The notes under the pieces are model-generated. The model had not been told where the DNA came from and ran no database searches. It was given only the letters and a program-made list of their open reading frames with translations. A stretch of DNA of 44,659 nt, from NCBI GenBank assembly GCA_022760735.1, contig JAKELU010000005.1, positions 1 to 44,659 of the forward strand. The letters run 5' to 3'. Shown in pieces: positions 43,061 to 44,659 of the stretch (position 1 is its first letter; each line of letters starts with the position of its first letter). Position numbers and translations under genes: made by a program. The stretch comes from Firmicutes bacterium FC7. GTDB lineage: Bacteria; Bacillota; Clostridia; Tissierellales; Tissierellaceae.

Positions 43061-44287
43061 ATGTTAAATTGGTTTAAGAAAAAATTTACTAAAAAGGAAG
43101 TAGAAGATGATCCTAAAGTTGAAGAAATTTCTAAAGTAGAAGATTTACAAGATGATATATTAGAAGAAGATATAGAGGAAGAAAATATTGAGTTAGAAGA
43201 AAATATAATGCTTGATGATTATATCTCTGATAATGATCATGCCTTAGAAGAGGAAGAAAAAGTTCTTGAAGAAATAATGGATACTCGTCAAGAAACAGAA
43301 GAAATAAAAAACACAATAGAACTTGAGAAAGTATCTGATGAATTACCACCTGAAAAACCTAAAGAAAAGAAATTCAGTTTATTTGAAAAGCTAAAAAATG
43401 GCTTAACAAAAACTAGAAAAGATATGTCTAGTAAAATTGAAAGCATATTGAACTCATATAAAAGAGTTGACGAAGAATTATATGAGGAACTTGAGGAAGT
43501 GTTGGTAACAGCAGATGTTGGTGCTACGACTACTATGGAGATAATTGACAGATTAAAAGATAGGGTTAAGAAGGAAAAGATAAACGATCCTCTAGCTGTT
43601 AAGGAATTGTTAAAAGATGAAATTAAGAAATTAATGAAGGAATCTGTAGCAGATAATACACTAACTATAGAACCACTACCAGCTGTTATCCTTGTTGTAG
43701 GAGTAAATGGAGTAGGTAAAACAACTACCATAGGTAAGCTATCTCATAAGTTTAGGGAAGAAGGCAAAAAGGTCTTAATAGCTGCAGGTGACACTTTTAG
43801 AGCAGCTGCAATAGAACAGTTAGAGGAATGGGCTAACAGGTCGAAAGCTGAAATAATTTCACATTCTGAAGGTGCTGATCCTGCTGCAGTAATCTATGAT
43901 GGGATACAAGCTGCTAAAGCAAGAAAATCTGATATTTTAATATGTGATACTGCAGGCCGTTTACACAATAAATCCAACTTGATGAATGAGTTGAATAAAA
44001 TATTTAGGGTTGTAGAAAGAGAATACTCAGATGCAACTAAAGAAGTACTATTAGTACTTGATGCAACTACTGGCCAAAATGCTATTAGTCAGGCGAAAAC
44101 ATTTAAAGAAGTTGCCAATATTACAGGGGTTGCCCTTACTAAATTAGATGGAACAGCAAAAGGTGGAGTAATTATAGCTCTTCAATCAGAGTTAGGGTTA
44201 CCAGTTAAATTAGTTGGTGTTGGAGAGGGAATTGATGATTTACAGCCATTTATAGTAGATGATTTTGTTGAAGCAATTTTTGATTAA
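43061..44287 (+). CDS. ftsY: Signal recognition particle receptor FtsY
   Basis: FtsY is the SRP receptor GTPase that delivers ribosomes to the translocon. The protein (408 residues) has a very acidic N-terminal A-domain (about 1-110, Glu/Asp-rich low-complexity) and the NG domain with G1 GVNGVGKTTTIGKL, GDTFRAAAIEQLEEW, DTAGRLHNK and TKLDGTAKGG. The second of two tandem ATGs has the better spacing from AGGAGG. ylxM follows, and ffh is expected after it. Confidence 0.97.
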   Translation: MLNWFKKKFTKKEVEDDPKVEEISKVEDLQDDILEEDIEEENIELEENIMLDDYISDNDHALEEEEKVLEEIMDTRQETEEIKNTIELEKVSDELPPEKPKEKKFSLFEKLKNGLTKTRKDMSSKIESILNSYKRVDEELYEELEEVLVTADVGATTTMEIIDRLKDRVKKEKINDPLAVKELLKDEIKKLMKESVADNTLTIEPLPAVILVVGVNGVGKTTTIGKLSHKFREEGKKVLIAAGDTFRAAAIEQLEEWANRSKAEIISHSEGADPAAVIYDGIQAAKARKSDILICDTAGRLHNKSNLMNELNKIFRVVEREYSDATKEVLLVLDATTGQNAISQAKTFKEVANITGVALTKLDGTAKGGVIIALQSELGLPVKLVGVGEGIDDLQPFIVDDFVEAIFD

Positions 44288-44290
44288 TTG

Positions 44291-44319
44291 TTGACAAAAG
44301 AATATTTATAAACTAAAAT
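44291..44319 (+). promoter_or_regulatory. Promoter for ylxM overlapping the ftsY terminator
   Basis: TTGACA (44291-44296) and TAAAAT (44314-44319) are 17 bases apart. The -10 lies inside the 5' arm of the terminator hairpin, so an RNA started near 44326 would lack much of that arm and escape the terminator. Confidence 0.7.
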
Positions 44320-44355
44320 AATAGTGTCAAGTTTATTGCTTGACACTATTATTTT
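44315..44355 (+). terminator. Terminator after ftsY
   Basis: A perfect 17-bp stem (44315-44331 with 44339-44355, loop TTTATTG) with a T-rich end. It lies between ftsY and ylxM and should end the smc-ftsY transcript. Confidence 0.85.
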
Positions 44356-44366
44356 GTGGTGATATA

Positions 44367-44659
44367 ATGGAGAAGTTAGTTGAGATAGGAATACTATTTG
44401 ATTTTTATGGCAAACTCTTAAGTGATAAGCAATATCAGGCTGTTGAACTATATTATATTTATGATCTATCCCTAGCAGAGATAGGTGAAGAGATGAATAT
44501 TACGAGACAGGGAGTTTATGATACACTTAAAAGGTCTGAACAAAAGCTTTATCACTATGAAGAGACACTTGGTTTGATAAAAAAGTTTAAAAAAAGCCAA
44601 GAAGCTATAAAAGAGGTAATTGCTATCTCTAAGGAGCTACAAGAATATGGAAAAAAAAA
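44367..44659 (+). CDS. ylxM: YlxM/p13-like DNA-binding protein, partial
   Basis: The first 97 codons are present; the gene runs off the window. The protein has an HTH of the sigma-70-region-4 type in LSDKQYQAVELYYIYDLS followed by EIGEEMNITRQGVYDTLKR, the hallmark of YlxM, a protein encoded before ffh and reported to modulate SRP GTPase activity. The ATG follows GGTGAT. The last bases are a run of A in this frame; no stop is seen before the end. Confidence 0.93.
   Translation, partial: MEKLVEIGILFDFYGKLLSDKQYQAVELYYIYDLSLAEIGEEMNITRQGVYDTLKRSEQKLYHYEETLGLIKKFKKSQEAIKEVIAISKELQEYGKK

Noticed and set aside
43288-43731. Open frame of 147 codons antisense to ftsY
   Set aside because: It is the reverse of the acidic FtsY A-domain and has no support of its own.
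44645-44659. Run of A at the end as a programmed slippage site
   Set aside because: The run is cut by the window end, so neither its length nor the downstream frame can be judged.

Overview
The window is an AT-rich stretch of housekeeping chromosome from a low-GC, spore-forming Firmicute, most likely an anaerobic clostridium of the Clostridia/Tissierellia type. The evidence is the Gram-positive division set (SepF, YggT, YlmH, DivIVA), the PrkC/PrpC signalling pair, RemA, the sporulation membrane protein YlbJ, an acetate kinase, and a gene order that follows the Bacillus subtilis ylm-to-ylx core region almost gene for gene. I find no rRNA, tRNA, CRISPR array, phage or complete insertion sequence. 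Species assignment is inference; I did not run any search.

Layout. Bases 1-60 hold two tandem hairpins that may be the end of a transposon or its guide RNA. Bases 122-4532 carry a small membrane protein, an HlyD-like protein, then yggS-sepF-yggT-ylmH-divIVA. Bases 4614-7240 carry a TraR/DksA-type zinc protein, lspA, rluD-like and pyrR. rqcH is read on the minus strand (7249-9024), divergent from yicC. Bases 9202-23810 are one long co-directional cluster: yicC-remA-gmk-rpoZ-coaBC-priA-def-fmt-yugP-rsmB-rlmN-prpC-prkC-rsgA-rpe. A TPP riboswitch with a strong terminator (23851-23995) then controls thiT and thiN. A 56-residue two-helix membrane protein follows. rpmB is on the minus strand, divergent from asp23-fakA, which leads into recG, rsmD, coaD and a coiled-coil protein. 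ylbJ and tmcAL form a minus-strand pair, divergent from ackA. The last block is yceD(DUF177)-rpmF, plsX-acpP-rnc-radical SAM-smc-ftsY and the start of ylxM, which runs off the end.

How the genes fit together. Most encode the apparatus for making and quality-controlling ribosomes and proteins: L28, L32, RsgA, RsmB, RsmD, RlmN, RluD-like, RNase III, Def, Fmt, FtsY, YlxM, RqcH, YlmH and TmcAL. Others place the division site and segregate the chromosome (SepF, DivIVA, SMC), restart or repair replication forks (PriA, RecG), and supply CoA and phospholipid precursors (CoaBC, CoaD, FakA, PlsX, ACP). Thiamine is handled by salvage genes.

Compared with B. subtilis, ileS is absent between divIVA and lspA, fabD/fabG are absent between plsX and acpP, fapR and pta are absent, and a membrane microprotein sits in the spoVM position. 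The most informative non-coding signals are the TPP riboswitch, a perfect consensus promoter before yceD, a promoter whose -10 lies inside the ftsY terminator stem, a hairpin that would hide the ylbJ ribosome-binding site, and a probable ATT start codon for yggS. I found nothing that looks like a wholly new multi-gene system; the novelty is in regulation and in a few uncharacterised small proteins.
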